Notes under the pieces: generated by a model
The model's database searches: none
Told to the model about the DNA's origin: nothing
What the model saw: only the letters and a program-made list of their open reading frames with translations
DNA from: Spirosoma sp. KUDC1026
GTDB taxonomy: Bacteria > Bacteroidota > Bacteroidia > Cytophagales > Spirosomataceae
Direction: 5' to 3'
DNA: 64,000 nucleotides
Assembly: GCF_013375035.1 (NCBI RefSeq)
Contig: NZ_CP056032.1
Span: 3,328,001-3,392,000, forward strand
Translations under genes and position numbers: made by a program
Shown: piece by piece, positions 52,101 to 59,898 of the stretch
Layout of the letters: every line of letters begins with the position of its first letter
How positions within the stretch are numbered: position 1 is the stretch's first letter

Positions 52101-52192
52101 TGGCCGACGACGTAGTGCAGAAATGGCTGGAAGGCAAATCGCCCAAGAAAGTCGTTGTCGTGCCGAAACGGATTGTGAACGTAGTGGTTTAG
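49127..52192 (+). CDS. leuS: Leucyl-tRNA synthetase with two unusual insertions
   Basis: The 1021-residue class I synthetase charges tRNA-Leu. HIGH is HVGH (49-52), the CP1 editing domain shows FTTRVDTIYGVTFMVLAPEHE, and KMSKS is at 790-794. I start at 49127 (MAEYNHRETEQKW); in-frame codons from 49058 add no homology. Two oddities exist. About 27 residues rich in Glu and Ser (about 294-321) are encoded by a purine-rich inverted repeat at the entry to the editing domain. Residues about 653-788, the insertion before KMSKS, are encoded by DNA with much lower GC than the rest. Essential motifs are intact, so the enzyme is probably active. Confidence 0.95.
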   Translation: MAEYNHRETEQKWQQFWDEHQTYRPETETTKPKYYVLDMFPYPSGAGLHVGHPLGYIASDIVARYKRLKGYNVLHPMGFDSFGLPAEQYAIQTGQHPAVTTEANLARYIEQLKNIGFSYDWSREVRTSDPSYYKWTQWIFMELFRSWYNKETNQAEPIETLTAKFAENGTKGVQAVSDEDVTSFTADEWNALSETEQYAITLKYRLTFLADAVVNWCPALGTVLANDEVKDGVSERGGYPVEQKLMRQWMMRITAYADRLLTGLDTIDWTESIKEQQRNWIGKSVGASVKFPLTKEESSRGGEENENSSGNSSSPSSLSSFIEVFTTRVDTIYGVTFMVLAPEHELVPSLTTPAQREAVEAYVNAAKMRSERDRMADVKDVSGVFTGSYCTNPLSGEPVPIYLADYVLAGYGTGAVMAVPSGDQRDWGFAKHFDLPIVPVLGAQKDIDQQADNTKEGHYINSGIVNGMTYKEATATLIAWLEERNLGRGKVNFRMRDAVFSRQRYWGEPVPVYFKDNGNGQLLPYLIDEQDLPLELPAIDKYLPTETGEPPLGRAEGWKYKGQYDYELSTMPGWAGSSWYWYRYMDPKNDSEFASKDAIDYWQNVDLYIGGTEHATGHLLYSRFWNKFLKDRGYVPQEEPFKKLINQGMIQGVSMYATLLVEVLSPNDVGDNEPTDVEWRNYFLAPYGLEVRQSRGGRSRRPERNGRRLSMFGIALSGLAQPIHIPIEFVTFEDGRYYLTEDSLEYLKLRYPKFNEYSIASPELIEDEYLVSDSLQLSRDKIEVTPIVEKMSKSKFNVVNPDMIVERYGADVLRLYEMFLGPLEQAKPWNTNGIDGVYRFIRKFWRLFYKDSATSESQWIVREEQATPAELKILHRTIQKAENDIETYSFNTSVSAFMVCVNELTSLNCHKKSVLQELVLLLSPYAPHITEELWAALGNEPGTLSKADFPKFNPNYLVEDSFEYPIQINGKVRTTMNFAVDRAPKEIESEVLADDVVQKWLEGKSPKKVVVVPKRIVNVVV
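50008..50089 (+). repeat. Purine-rich inverted repeat translated inside leuS
   Basis: Left arm 50008-50038 (AAAGGAGGAGAGC...) and right arm 50059-50089 (...TTTCCTCCTTT) pair at 22 of 31 positions by my hand alignment, around a 20-nt loop. The 82 nt are read in frame as a Glu/Ser-rich linker (KEESSRGGEENENSS, then NSSSPSSLSS) between FPLT and the IEVFTTR strand of the editing domain. Confidence 0.75.
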
Positions 52193-52210
52193 TCAGTACA
52201 AAAGAACTGG

Positions 52211-52253
52211 TACGAAACGGGCAGACGATCTCAGATCGTCTGCCCGTTTCGTA
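52211..52253. terminator. 21-bp perfect palindrome after leuS
   Basis: Arms starting TACGAAACGGGCAGACGATCT are complementary over 21 bp around a single central base. It lies between the leuS stop (52192) and the convergent cold-shock gene ending at 52269, so it probably stops both transcripts, although no T tract follows. Confidence 0.7.
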
Positions 52254-52268
52254 AATAAGCCCGTCAAT

Positions 52269-52766
52269 TTACTGGACGCTTGTTTCCGCCTGTGGCTGCG
52301 TGACTGGCTTAGGCGCCACCGCTTTTTTAACCTGAACGGCGCTGGGCCCTTTAGGCGTTGACTCAAGTTCAAACGTGACTTTATCGTTCTCACCGACAGG
52401 ATCGACCAGTCCATTTATGTGAACAAAGATGCTTTGCTGGGTTTGTAAATCGCGGATAAACCCGTACCCCTTGGCCGAGTTGAAGAACGAAACAATACCC
52501 TGTCTGACCGTTTCCTGTGGCAGATCCGATTGTTTGGCTACGCTGACCTGGATATTATCTTGATCGACCGGTCTCATTTTTCGAGGATCGGGTGGCGTTG
52601 TCGATATGTTGCCGTTTTCATCTACGTAGGCCAGCATCTGGTCAAAGCTCTGTGCTCTGGCACCAGCGGCCTTCCGTTCTTCCCGTTTTTCCTGTTTGTC
52701 TTTTTGCTTTTTCTGTCTTTGTTTTTCCTTTTCCCGTTTACTAAAGGTTTCGTTGGATGCCCCCAT
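52269..52766 (-). CDS. Cold-shock domain protein with a Lys/Glu-rich N-terminus
   Basis: The 165-residue protein has a highly charged N-terminal helix (SKREKEKQRQKKQKDKQEKREERK), a conserved FDQMLAYVDENGNISTTPPDP linker, and a C-terminal cold-shock fold with RNP-like GIVSFFNSAKGYGFIRD and SIFVHINGL. This arrangement is typical of Bacteroidota cold-shock proteins that bind RNA or single-stranded DNA. I start at 52766 (MGASNETFSKREK), where homologues begin; an open frame to 52874 is unlikely to be used. Confidence 0.9.
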   Translation of the reverse strand: MGASNETFSKREKEKQRQKKQKDKQEKREERKAAGARAQSFDQMLAYVDENGNISTTPPDPRKMRPVDQDNIQVSVAKQSDLPQETVRQGIVSFFNSAKGYGFIRDLQTQQSIFVHINGLVDPVGENDKVTFELESTPKGPSAVQVKKAVAPKPVTQPQAETSVQ

Positions 52767-53163
52767 GCTTATGGCAGTTTTAATGAATACAGAATAGTAA
52801 CCACAGACCGCTCGTGTACCCCTGACGTTGCGATTGACTGTGATGTACATTGTTGCCTTGTTGACAACAATCAATAGAAAAGTGATTGGTAATACGCCGT
52901 ATGGCGACCCGCCCAGATGCTATGGGTACAGACTAGGAAAGCTTATTGGAGATGCACTTTATTAAAACAACCGACAAACGAAAGCGTAAGTTCTCCAACT
53001 AAAATATATAAAAGCAGGGGCGGGTTGAACGGTTTACTGCGTTCCAGTTCTGTCGCGGCCCAGACCAGGTTTACACCATACGAAGCCGGATCCGTCGAAA
53101 TAAGGTAGGGGAGCCTCCGGGAGCCGCTTAGCTTTATCCCATCAACAGACTTATTCAGTCGTC
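52767..53163. other. 397-nt intergenic region, divergent promoters
   Basis: The region separates the cold-shock gene (minus) from the DUF2306-like gene (plus). It may hold a long 5' leader for the cold-shock mRNA, as is common for such genes. A short TTGTTG...CAACAA inverted repeat lies near 52850-52870. I see no gene; a 63-codon plus-strand frame at 52917 looks spurious. Confidence 0.45.
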
Positions 53164-53640
53164 ATGGCACACTCACCAATCGGTCTTCTCCACCTTATTT
53201 CTGCTCTGCTTGCCGTAATAACCGGGTCAATGGTTCTGCTCAACGCAAAAGGCGGGGTATTCCACAAACGGGCGGGGTACGTCTACGTAGCCAGTATGGT
53301 TGTCCTGAACGGAACGGCCCTTATGATTTATCGCCTGTTCGGCACGTTCGGCTCCTTTCATATTCTGGCTGTTTTTAGCTCGGTTTCGATCCTGGGCGGG
53401 ATGGTGCCGGCTGTATTTCGTCACCGCGTTCGCGACTGGCTGATCTGGCATTATTACTTTATGAACTGGTCGGTGGTGGGGCTGTATGCCGCTTTCTGGG
53501 CCGAAACATTTACTCGTACCTTACCAATGGGGCAGTTCTGGCCAATTGTTGTAGTCGCTACGTCGATAACGACAGCCATTGGCGGTTATCTGATCCGAAA
53601 GAATGCCGTCCGGTTCGAACCGCTCAGTAAGCTAAAGTAA
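53164..53640 (+). CDS. DUF2306-like small membrane protein
   Basis: The 158-residue protein has four hydrophobic segments. It begins with a helix plus GGVFHKRAGYVYVASMVV (His near residue 36) and ends with SITTAIGGYLIRKN. This His-containing first loop and four-helix layout fit the DUF2306 membrane proteins of unknown function. No signal peptide is cleaved. It stands between the cold-shock gene and the GDPD gene, 58 nt before the latter. Confidence 0.75.
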   Translation: MAHSPIGLLHLISALLAVITGSMVLLNAKGGVFHKRAGYVYVASMVVLNGTALMIYRLFGTFGSFHILAVFSSVSILGGMVPAVFRHRVRDWLIWHYYFMNWSVVGLYAAFWAETFTRTLPMGQFWPIVVVATSITTAIGGYLIRKNAVRFEPLSKLK

Positions 53641-53686
53641 AAACCGGGAGTGAGGTATAGCCGTGCCCGTCAGGCAAAACTTTTGT

Positions 53687-53694
53687 TAGTTTTG
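53687..53694 (+). promoter_or_regulatory. -7 element (TAGTTTTG) of the GDPD gene
   Basis: TAGTTTTG matches TAnnTTTG and ends 4 nt before the ATG at 53699, the same spacing as at 22560-22572. It implies an almost leaderless mRNA, unless the ATG at 53711 (also upstream of the lipobox) is the start. Confidence 0.45.
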
Positions 53695-53698
53695 CCTG

Positions 53699-54571
53699 AT
53701 GAAAAACTGCATGGTTGCTGGTCTGCTGGCGCTCTCGATAGCTGCCTGTTCGCCCAAAATGAATACCCGTACGGCAACGGGTGGGGCGTATGATTACTTT
53801 AAGTACACAGCCGGTCAGCGCGCTAAAATATCGGTGCACCGGGGTGGGGGTGACCTGAAAGGCTATCCCGAAAACTGCATCGAGTCGTTTCAGTACATGG
53901 CCCGGCAGATCGGTACCCCGAAGGAGCCTGTCATTATCGAGTGCGACATCGACCTGACCAAAGACAGCGTGATGGTGATGATGCACGACGCAACCCTGGA
54001 CCGCACGACGACCGGCACGGGCAAGCTCATCGAGAAAACCTACGCCGAACTGGCGCCGGTCCGGCTGGAGGATAACATGGGCAACGTAACGCCCTACAAA
54101 ATACCGACCCTGGAAGACGTACTGCGCTGGGGAAAAAATAAAGTCACGTTTACGCTGGATGTCAAGCGGAACGTATCGTTCGAGAAAGTAGTCGACATGG
54201 TGCACAAAACGGGCGCCAGTGGCTACGTAGCGGTCATTACCTACAACGCCCAGGACGCAGCCAAACTGCACAAGCTCGACCCGAACCTGATGATTTCGGT
54301 TACAATTCGCAACCGGTCGGAGTATGACCGTCTGCATGAGCTGGGCATTCCTGATAACCGGATGGTAGCATTCGTCGGCGTTAAGGAGCCGGATGCTGAA
54401 CTGTACACATTTCTGCATCAGAAAGGAATTGCCTGTATTCTCGGTACGCTGGGTAACCTCGACAAACAGGCGGCCGCCAAAGGCAATCAGGTCTATAAAA
54501 AATTTGCTGACAACGGGGCCGACGTGATGTCGACCGACCGTCCGCTGGAAGTTTGGGAAGCGGTCAGGTAG
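53699..54571 (+). CDS. Glycerophosphodiester phosphodiesterase lipoprotein
   Basis: The 290-residue protein hydrolyses glycerophosphodiesters to glycerol-3-phosphate and an alcohol. A lipoprotein signal (SIAAC) places it in the envelope. The GDPD TIM barrel shows ISVHRGGGDLKGYPENCIESF (catalytic His, Arg, Glu-Asn), IIECDIDLTKDSVMVMMHDATLDRTT (metal Glu/Asp and catalytic His) and FTLDVKRN. The late GADVMSTDRPLEVWEAV is typical. The length is normal. It precedes a GH43 gene by 87 nt. Confidence 0.93.
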   Translation: MKNCMVAGLLALSIAACSPKMNTRTATGGAYDYFKYTAGQRAKISVHRGGGDLKGYPENCIESFQYMARQIGTPKEPVIIECDIDLTKDSVMVMMHDATLDRTTTGTGKLIEKTYAELAPVRLEDNMGNVTPYKIPTLEDVLRWGKNKVTFTLDVKRNVSFEKVVDMVHKTGASGYVAVITYNAQDAAKLHKLDPNLMISVTIRNRSEYDRLHELGIPDNRMVAFVGVKEPDAELYTFLHQKGIACILGTLGNLDKQAAAKGNQVYKKFADNGADVMSTDRPLEVWEAVR

Positions 54572-54658
54572 CCCAGCGGGTAAAAAGTGTTCTCTTGTCC
54601 TTTACAGCTATATGGCCGAACCACGCGGGATTCGGTCATCAATTGACGATGTTGTTGT

Positions 54659-55657
54659 ATGAGATTAAGAAGCTGGCTCGTGGCGTTGCTGCTCTGCGTA
54701 AGATTAGTCAACGCGCAGGAGAATAGAGTGCCTACGTTCCGTAAGAACGTGCCGCTGGATTCGATTCGGCTGAGCGACCCGTTTATTCTGGCCGACAAAA
54801 AAACGAACACGTATTACATGACCGGTACGGGCGGGATGCTCTGGAAAAGTCCCGATCTGAAACGGTGGGAGGGCCCGTATGCAATTGCGCAGACAGACCC
54901 GAACTCGTGGATGGGGCCGAAACCAATGATCTGGGCCGCCGAACTGCACAACGTCAAAAGCAAGTACTATTATTTTGCGACGTTTACCAACCGGGCTGTC
55001 AAGATCGATACGGTCGGACAAAACGTCATCGAACGCCGGGCCAGCCATGTACTCGTCAGCGACAAACCCGGTGGTCCGTACGTACCGATGCGCGACGCCA
55101 CTTACCTGCCCCCCGACAAACCTACGCTGGACGGTACCTACTGGGTCGACAAAGACGGGAAGCCGTACATGGTATATTGCTACGAATGGCTACAGAATGG
55201 AAACGGTACGATCGAGAAAATCGAATTGAAGCCGGACCTGAGCGGGAGCATCGGGACGGGTAAACTGCTGTTCCGCGCCAGTGATTCGCCCTGGAGCCGC
55301 GAGAAAGACGCGACCGGCCACGATCGGCCGAATAAAGTCACCGATGGCCCTTTCCTGTTCGTGACTAAAACGGGTCGGCTGGGAATGCTCTGGACGAGCT
55401 GGATCTACGATGTATACACGCAGGGCGTAGCTTATTCAGAAAGCGGTACGCTGGATGGGCCGTGGCTGCAGGAAAAAGAACCCATTACGCCCCCCAACAT
55501 CGGCCATGGTATGCTGTTCCGTACGTTCGATGGTAAATTACTCTTGTCGGCGCACAGCCATAAAGGAATAAACGGCCGTACCATTCGCGTCCCACGGCTG
55601 TTCGAAGCTGATTTATCCGGTGATAAATTGACGATTGGTAAGCCATATGCACCCTGA
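54659..55657 (+). CDS. Glycoside hydrolase family 43 protein
   Basis: The 332-residue secreted protein (signal cut after LVNAQ) has the five-bladed GH43 propeller. The catalytic base D40 is in RLSDPFIL and the pKa modulator D158 in PTLDGTYWVD. The general-acid position in VTDGPFLF has Asp (D229) where many GH43 enzymes have Glu-Gly-Pro; TDGPF variants occur in some Bacteroidota subfamilies. Likely substrates are arabinan, xylan or galactan side chains, not resolvable here. It overlaps the next gene by 11 nt. Confidence 0.87.
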   Translation: MRLRSWLVALLLCVRLVNAQENRVPTFRKNVPLDSIRLSDPFILADKKTNTYYMTGTGGMLWKSPDLKRWEGPYAIAQTDPNSWMGPKPMIWAAELHNVKSKYYYFATFTNRAVKIDTVGQNVIERRASHVLVSDKPGGPYVPMRDATYLPPDKPTLDGTYWVDKDGKPYMVYCYEWLQNGNGTIEKIELKPDLSGSIGTGKLLFRASDSPWSREKDATGHDRPNKVTDGPFLFVTKTGRLGMLWTSWIYDVYTQGVAYSESGTLDGPWLQEKEPITPPNIGHGMLFRTFDGKLLLSAHSHKGINGRTIRVPRLFEADLSGDKLTIGKPYAP

Positions 55658-56147
55658 CAATCAGCTGCTGACCTTTAACGCACAAATCGACATCATTGGG
55701 GTAAACCCGTTTGTGACGGTACCCGACGACGTGCTGGCGGAGCTATGCAGGCAGGCGGGTAAAACCAGGGGCGCTATCCCAATCTGCGGGGCACTCAATG
55801 GCAAGCCGTACACGCAGACGCTGGTGCGCTTTAAAGGAGCCTGGCGGTTATACATCAATACCCTGATGCTGAAAAATTCGCCCCGGCGCATCGGCGAAGT
55901 CGTTGTGCTTACGATAGCTCATGATCCGGTTGACCGAACGATAACTGCTCCCCCGGCATGGCTGGCTGCGCTGGACAAAGCCCCCGAAGCAAAAGCGGTT
56001 TTTAATAAACTCAGCCCGTCGATGCAGAAAGAAATCGTGCGTTACCTCGCTAAATTAAAGTCAGAAGAACGGCTGGCGGAAAACATAGAGAAGGCTATTG
56101 GTTTTCTGCTCGGGAAAAACAGATTCGTTGGGCGCGACAGACCTTGA
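55647..56147 (+). CDS. DUF1905 / YdeI-like protein
   Basis: The 166-residue cytoplasmic protein has an N-terminal DUF1905 beta-barrel (LLTFNAQIDIIG, VTVPDDVLAELC, GKPYTQTLVRFKGAWRLYIN, RRIGEVVVLTIAHDP) and a C-terminal helical YdeI/OmpD-associated segment (APPAWLAALDKAPEAKAVFNKLSPSMQKEIVRYLAKLKSEE in its key features). Function unknown. I start at 55647 (MHPDNQ); an ATG at 55635 is possible. It is probably co-transcribed with GH43. A terminator follows 7 nt after the stop. Confidence 0.82.
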   Translation: MHPDNQLLTFNAQIDIIGVNPFVTVPDDVLAELCRQAGKTRGAIPICGALNGKPYTQTLVRFKGAWRLYINTLMLKNSPRRIGEVVVLTIAHDPVDRTITAPPAWLAALDKAPEAKAVFNKLSPSMQKEIVRYLAKLKSEERLAENIEKAIGFLLGKNRFVGRDRP

Positions 56148-56154
56148 GAACACA

Positions 56155-56194
56155 ACAGGGCGGGTACACAATCGACATCGTGTACCCGCCCTGT
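56155..56194. terminator. Terminator between the DUF1905 and epimerase genes
   Basis: ACAGGGCGGGTACAC and its exact complement enclose a 10-nt loop, between two convergent genes. No long T tract follows, but the position fits a shared terminator. Confidence 0.7.
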
Positions 56195-56206
56195 CTGCTA
56201 CCCGAC

Positions 56207-57094
56207 TTACTGCTCGAAATAAAAACCCGCGTTAAGATCGTTGCGTAAGTCGGGGTGGGTAGGTTCCCAGCCCAGCCGGTCCCGCGTCTGCTGATTTGAC
56301 GAAGGGGCATCCATACGGGCGAACAGCGCCATCCAGCCGAAATGACTGGCTGCTTCGTCGGGGTCTATCGACACGACGGGCAGATTCAGGCGTTCACCGA
56401 TCAGTTCTGCAATCTGCCGTAGGGGCAGCCCCGTTTCGGCCGTTCCGTTGTAGCGGCTACCAGCCGTTCCGTTTTCCAATACCAACCGATACAAGCGGGC
56501 CGCGTCGAGTCGGTGTACGCCGGGCCAGCGGTTCGTGCCCTCACCGATGTAGGCAGAAACGCCTTTGGTACGGGCAATGTTGATGAGCGTCGCTATAAAG
56601 CCGTGGTCACCAGTGCCATGCACCGACGGCGCCAGCCGGATCACCGACGTTCGCACGCCCAACGCGGTCTGCGCCATGGTAGCCGCTTCCGACAGGCGTA
56701 CCGGCGAAGTCGACGCATCGTCTTCCGTGATCAGATCACCGTTGCCGGGCTTTATGCCCAGCAAACCACCCGTGGTAATGAGCGGGCGGTTTGAGCCCGC
56801 GAGCGTTTTACCAACTGCTTCGATGACTTGCTTATCCGCAGCGGCTGCAGCGGCAAAGTTGGCGAAGTCGTGGGTAAAGGCAGTATGGATAACGGCATCG
56901 GCCGCATCGGCTCCACGCTTTAGTCCGTCGATGTCGCCAAGGTCGCCCATAAACGGTTCGCCCCCCGCCTGAGTCAGGGCTTTGGCCGACGATTCGGAGC
57001 GGACCAGTCCAACGACCTGATGACCAGCACGGATTAATTCCTGAACAATAGCAGAGCCAACAAACCCGGAAGCTCCCGTAAGAAAAACGCGCAT
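56207..57094 (-). CDS. NAD-dependent epimerase/dehydratase (SDR) family protein
   Basis: The 295-residue protein has the extended SDR Rossmann motif GASGFVGSAI (7-16), the VIHTAFTHDF segment and a LAPSVHGTGDHGFI motif in place of a classical YxxxK site. Members of this atypical group act as NAD(P)-binding reductases of unclear substrate. It is divergent from a Crp/Fnr regulator gene 170 nt away, a common pairing in which the regulator controls the SDR gene (inference). Confidence 0.87.
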   Translation of the reverse strand: MRVFLTGASGFVGSAIVQELIRAGHQVVGLVRSESSAKALTQAGGEPFMGDLGDIDGLKRGADAADAVIHTAFTHDFANFAAAAAADKQVIEAVGKTLAGSNRPLITTGGLLGIKPGNGDLITEDDASTSPVRLSEAATMAQTALGVRTSVIRLAPSVHGTGDHGFIATLINIARTKGVSAYIGEGTNRWPGVHRLDAARLYRLVLENGTAGSRYNGTAETGLPLRQIAELIGERLNLPVVSIDPDEAASHFGWMALFARMDAPSSNQQTRDRLGWEPTHPDLRNDLNAGFYFEQ

Positions 57095-57263
57095 GATAAG
57101 TTGAGTTGAGATCGGTTACGTTTAATTTTCGATGCAAAAATGTCGTAATCACTGGCCCCGGCGCGAGGACATTTGTCACAAGTAGCAGTGGGGGCAGCAG
57201 CGGGAAGCGTGCGCACCATCTGCCGCGATTTGCTGTTTACGCAACAAACGATTTAGGTGAATC

Positions 57264-57842
57264 ATGAATCAGTTCGAGCACTACCTGCGCGCGCAAACCC
57301 AGCTTACCGACGACGACATCCTGCGCGTACGGAGTTGCGCCACCTCGCTAACCGTGCGGAAGCGCCAGCCGGTGCTTTGTGCCGGAGACGTATGCCGCCA
57401 TAAACTGTTTGTGCTCACTGGATTGCTGCGGGTTTACCGGGTCGGACAGGATGGGACGGAATCGGTGATGCGGTTTTCCGCTGAGAACCAGTGGGCGATC
57501 GACCACGAAAGCTACACGACCGAAACACCGTCTCACTGCTACATCGAGGCCCTGGAAGATACTACGTTACTGCTGTGGACGAAGGAAACGATGAACGAAC
57601 TGTTTGCGGCTATGCCCGCGTTCAGGGCGTTTTCGGACAGGCTAAAAGACGAGAGCCACAACAAAAGCCTGCAGCGGATTTTCAGCAACATCAGCCACTC
57701 GGCCGAGGAAAAATACAACGCGTTTGTTGCTGAAAACCCCACCGTCTTTCGGCGCGTGCCCCTGCATATGGTGGCGTCGTACCTGGGCGTGACGCGGGAA
57801 ACGCTGAGCCGGATTCGTCAGAAGCATCATCAGCTCCGGTGA
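57264..57842 (+). CDS. Crp/Fnr family transcriptional regulator
   Basis: The 192-residue protein has a cNMP-binding-like domain (VRKRQPVLCAGDVCRHKLFVLTGLLRVYRV) and a C-terminal HTH (PLHMVASYLGVTRETLSRIRQKHHQL). It lacks FNR cysteine ligands. The long helix between the domains (LKDESHNKSLQRIFSNISHSAEEKY) is the dimer helix. It probably controls the divergent SDR gene; a GACATTTGTCAC-type sequence in the intergenic region (about 57168) is a possible site. Confidence 0.88.
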   Translation: MNQFEHYLRAQTQLTDDDILRVRSCATSLTVRKRQPVLCAGDVCRHKLFVLTGLLRVYRVGQDGTESVMRFSAENQWAIDHESYTTETPSHCYIEALEDTTLLLWTKETMNELFAAMPAFRAFSDRLKDESHNKSLQRIFSNISHSAEEKYNAFVAENPTVFRRVPLHMVASYLGVTRETLSRIRQKHHQLR

Positions 57843-58132
57843 CTGCCTATCGTCGGTTGGACTGCTGCCGGGCAAAACGCAACCTGATACGTTGAGCACA
57901 CGCAGAATCCCGTTTTCGAGTTCATTCTGTACGGAAAAAATGAGGTGAACGCGATACCGATTGCTGGTGAGGTGGTCAGGCGAGGCTTAATGGCCTATTC
58001 CTTAATCGGTTGCCAATCTGCTTAACTTCTCCCGTCAGCACGAAGTCGGTTTGAGCATCACAAGTGAAGTCATTGACTGGCTCGAATTATCCGCTCGTGA
58101 CGTTCGTTATGGTTGCGAACTATCAAAAATCT

Positions 58133-58450
58133 ATGAACACAATTGAATCTGTAAACGCGTCGGACCTGCCGTGGCAGACGGTGACGGAGGGCGTAGAAAA
58201 ATGCATGTTGCGGAGTTTGCCGGGCGAAAAACGGACGCTGATCCGTATCGGGGCTGGGCGGGAATTTCCGGTTCATGCACACGCGGTACCCGATGAGGTG
58301 TTCGTGGTCGATGGGGTGTATGTCGATCCGCAGGTGGAGAACGGCCGGGAATTCAGGGCGGGGGCCTATCTGTATTACCCCGTCGGGACGGAACACCACG
58401 CTACCAGCCCCAGCGGCTGCACGATTCTGGTCTGGAACGCCAACCGGTAG
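58133..58450 (+). CDS. Cupin domain protein (ChrR-like)
   Basis: The 105-residue protein folds as a single cupin. The metal-binding His pair is in FPVHAHAVPDEVFVVDG, and a third His in GTEHHATSPSGCT. The layout resembles the C-terminal cupin of ChrR-type anti-sigma factors without the zinc anti-sigma part. The start at 58133 (MNTIESV) is chosen by homology; an open frame begins at 58064. It is a small metal-binding protein of unknown role. Confidence 0.78.
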   Translation: MNTIESVNASDLPWQTVTEGVEKCMLRSLPGEKRTLIRIGAGREFPVHAHAVPDEVFVVDGVYVDPQVENGREFRAGAYLYYPVGTEHHATSPSGCTILVWNANR

Positions 58451-58467
58451 AAATACGCCACTGCGCT

Positions 58468-58534
58468 ACCCCTAACTCCCCTGAAGGAGACTTCTTTGAG
58501 TAGAAGACAAGTTCCCTTCAGGGGAGTTAGGGGT
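58468..58534. repeat. Palindromic repeat with 20-bp arms
   Basis: ACCCCTAACTCCCCTGAAGG and its exact complement enclose a 27-nt interior. It lies between the cupin gene and the convergent exchanger gene. CCCCTAACTCCCCTGAAG-type elements recur in other Bacteroidota genomes as intergenic repeats, as far as I recall. Confidence 0.7.
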
Positions 58535-58625
58535 GTAAAGCCTGATCATAATGTCAGTTAATTACACCACGTTAAATCTCTATAGGGTTAGCTTCTCGGC
58601 GGGGAGAGGTTGAGGCGGGGTGTTT

Positions 58626-59660
58626 CTACTTCGCAATTATGAACAGCCCGGCTGCACCGACGAGGTAGATGACCAGCACGACGAACGAATCGAGACCCAT
58701 CCGGGCGATCTGGCGTTTGGGGCGAAACAGCGCACCGTATAAGTACGGAATGGTAACCAGTATACCCAGCCCGGTCAAATAAATATCGCTTTTCTGGGCC
58801 GTGGGGAGCACCGGTTTGCCCGAAATGACGGTTGCCAGTACCAACAGCACGGGCAGAAATGCATTGCCACCAAAGATATCGCTGATGGCCAGGGTGTAAT
58901 CTTTGTTTCTGACAGAGGCCAGACCCGTCGAAACTTCGGGGAGTGACGTAGCAGCTGCCAGTACGGTTGCCCCGAAAATAACGCCGTCCATACCCAGTTG
59001 TTTCGACATGGCGTCGCCACTTTCTTCCAGGGCCACACCACCCGCCAGCGTCGCCAGTGCCGCAAGGCCAAAGATCAATAACGATTTGCCCGTGCTACGT
59101 TTGTCGTCGTCCGACGGTTTCTTCTTCGGGGACGGTGCGGGCAACGTTGTCTGCCAGGCCAGACCTTTGTGCGCTTTGCCAACAAGCCATACGCCAGCTA
59201 CCCACGCACCCAGCAAAAGCACGCTGTCTGGTGTAAGCCGAGCAAACCCGAGGTCACCGGGTAACTGGTGACCCATCACGACGAGCGTGAGCATAGTAAC
59301 AACCAGCGCCCCTTCCAGAACCGGGACCAACGACGACTGCTCCGCCGTAAGCGTGTTCTGCTTACCAATCCCGACGGCATCGAGTATAACCAGTACGACC
59401 GTTTGCAGGGCGATACCGCCTAAAATATTCCCGACCGCCAGTTCAACTTTGTTGCTCATAGCCGCGCTGATGGTAATGGCAATCTCGGGTAGGTTCGTTA
59501 CGATAGCCAGAACAATCGTGCCGCCCAGCGCTTCGCCCAGGTTGAAGCGTTTGTCGAGTACGTCGGTCGTGTCGGACAGGGCAATGCCTGCTTTCCAGAC
59601 AATGGCAGCTGCGATACTAAAAATCAGTAATAAAACGGGGAGCGATAACGAAGTAAACAT
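58626..59660 (-). CDS. CaCA family cation exchanger
   Basis: The 344-residue membrane protein has ten or so helices arranged as two inverted halves. The alpha repeats are GGTIVLAIVTNLPEIAITISAA with GNILGG, and GATVLAAATSLPEVSTGLASV with SDIFGGNAF. It should exchange Ca2+ or a similar cation for Na+ or H+. The central cytoplasmic loop is Lys/Pro/Asp-rich (PAPSPKKKPSDDDKRSTG). No neighbouring gene indicates its regulation. Confidence 0.9.
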   Translation of the reverse strand: MFTSLSLPVLLLIFSIAAAIVWKAGIALSDTTDVLDKRFNLGEALGGTIVLAIVTNLPEIAITISAAMSNKVELAVGNILGGIALQTVVLVILDAVGIGKQNTLTAEQSSLVPVLEGALVVTMLTLVVMGHQLPGDLGFARLTPDSVLLLGAWVAGVWLVGKAHKGLAWQTTLPAPSPKKKPSDDDKRSTGKSLLIFGLAALATLAGGVALEESGDAMSKQLGMDGVIFGATVLAAATSLPEVSTGLASVRNKDYTLAISDIFGGNAFLPVLLVLATVISGKPVLPTAQKSDIYLTGLGILVTIPYLYGALFRPKRQIARMGLDSFVVLVIYLVGAAGLFIIAK

Positions 59661-59847
59661 TGGCCAACCTGCTGTCGGATCGATTCACCAGCGGGGGACG
59701 CACATCCGACAACCTTTCAGGAAAGAACAAGTGGGGCCGGATGTTGTTTAAAACCGAACTTCGGTTCAGCCACAGTTTATTGCCCCGCTCCATCAGTGGG
59801 TGTTGCTGAAGCGGATAACCTGTTAAACAGACCCGTCAAAAACACCA

Positions 59848-59882
59848 ATCCCCGTTTGCGTCGATAACTTGCAAACGGGGAT
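59848..59882. terminator. Hairpin downstream of the ywnB-like gene
   Basis: ATCCCCGTTTGC and its complement enclose an 11-nt loop 17 nt past the stop of the minus-strand reductase gene. It is probably its terminator. Confidence 0.6.
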
Positions 59883-59898
59883 CGATTATAATGACGGA

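Noticed and set aside
52917-53108. 63-codon plus-strand frame after the cold-shock gene
   Set aside because: The composition is not coding-like, there is no homology, and it lies in a divergent promoter region.
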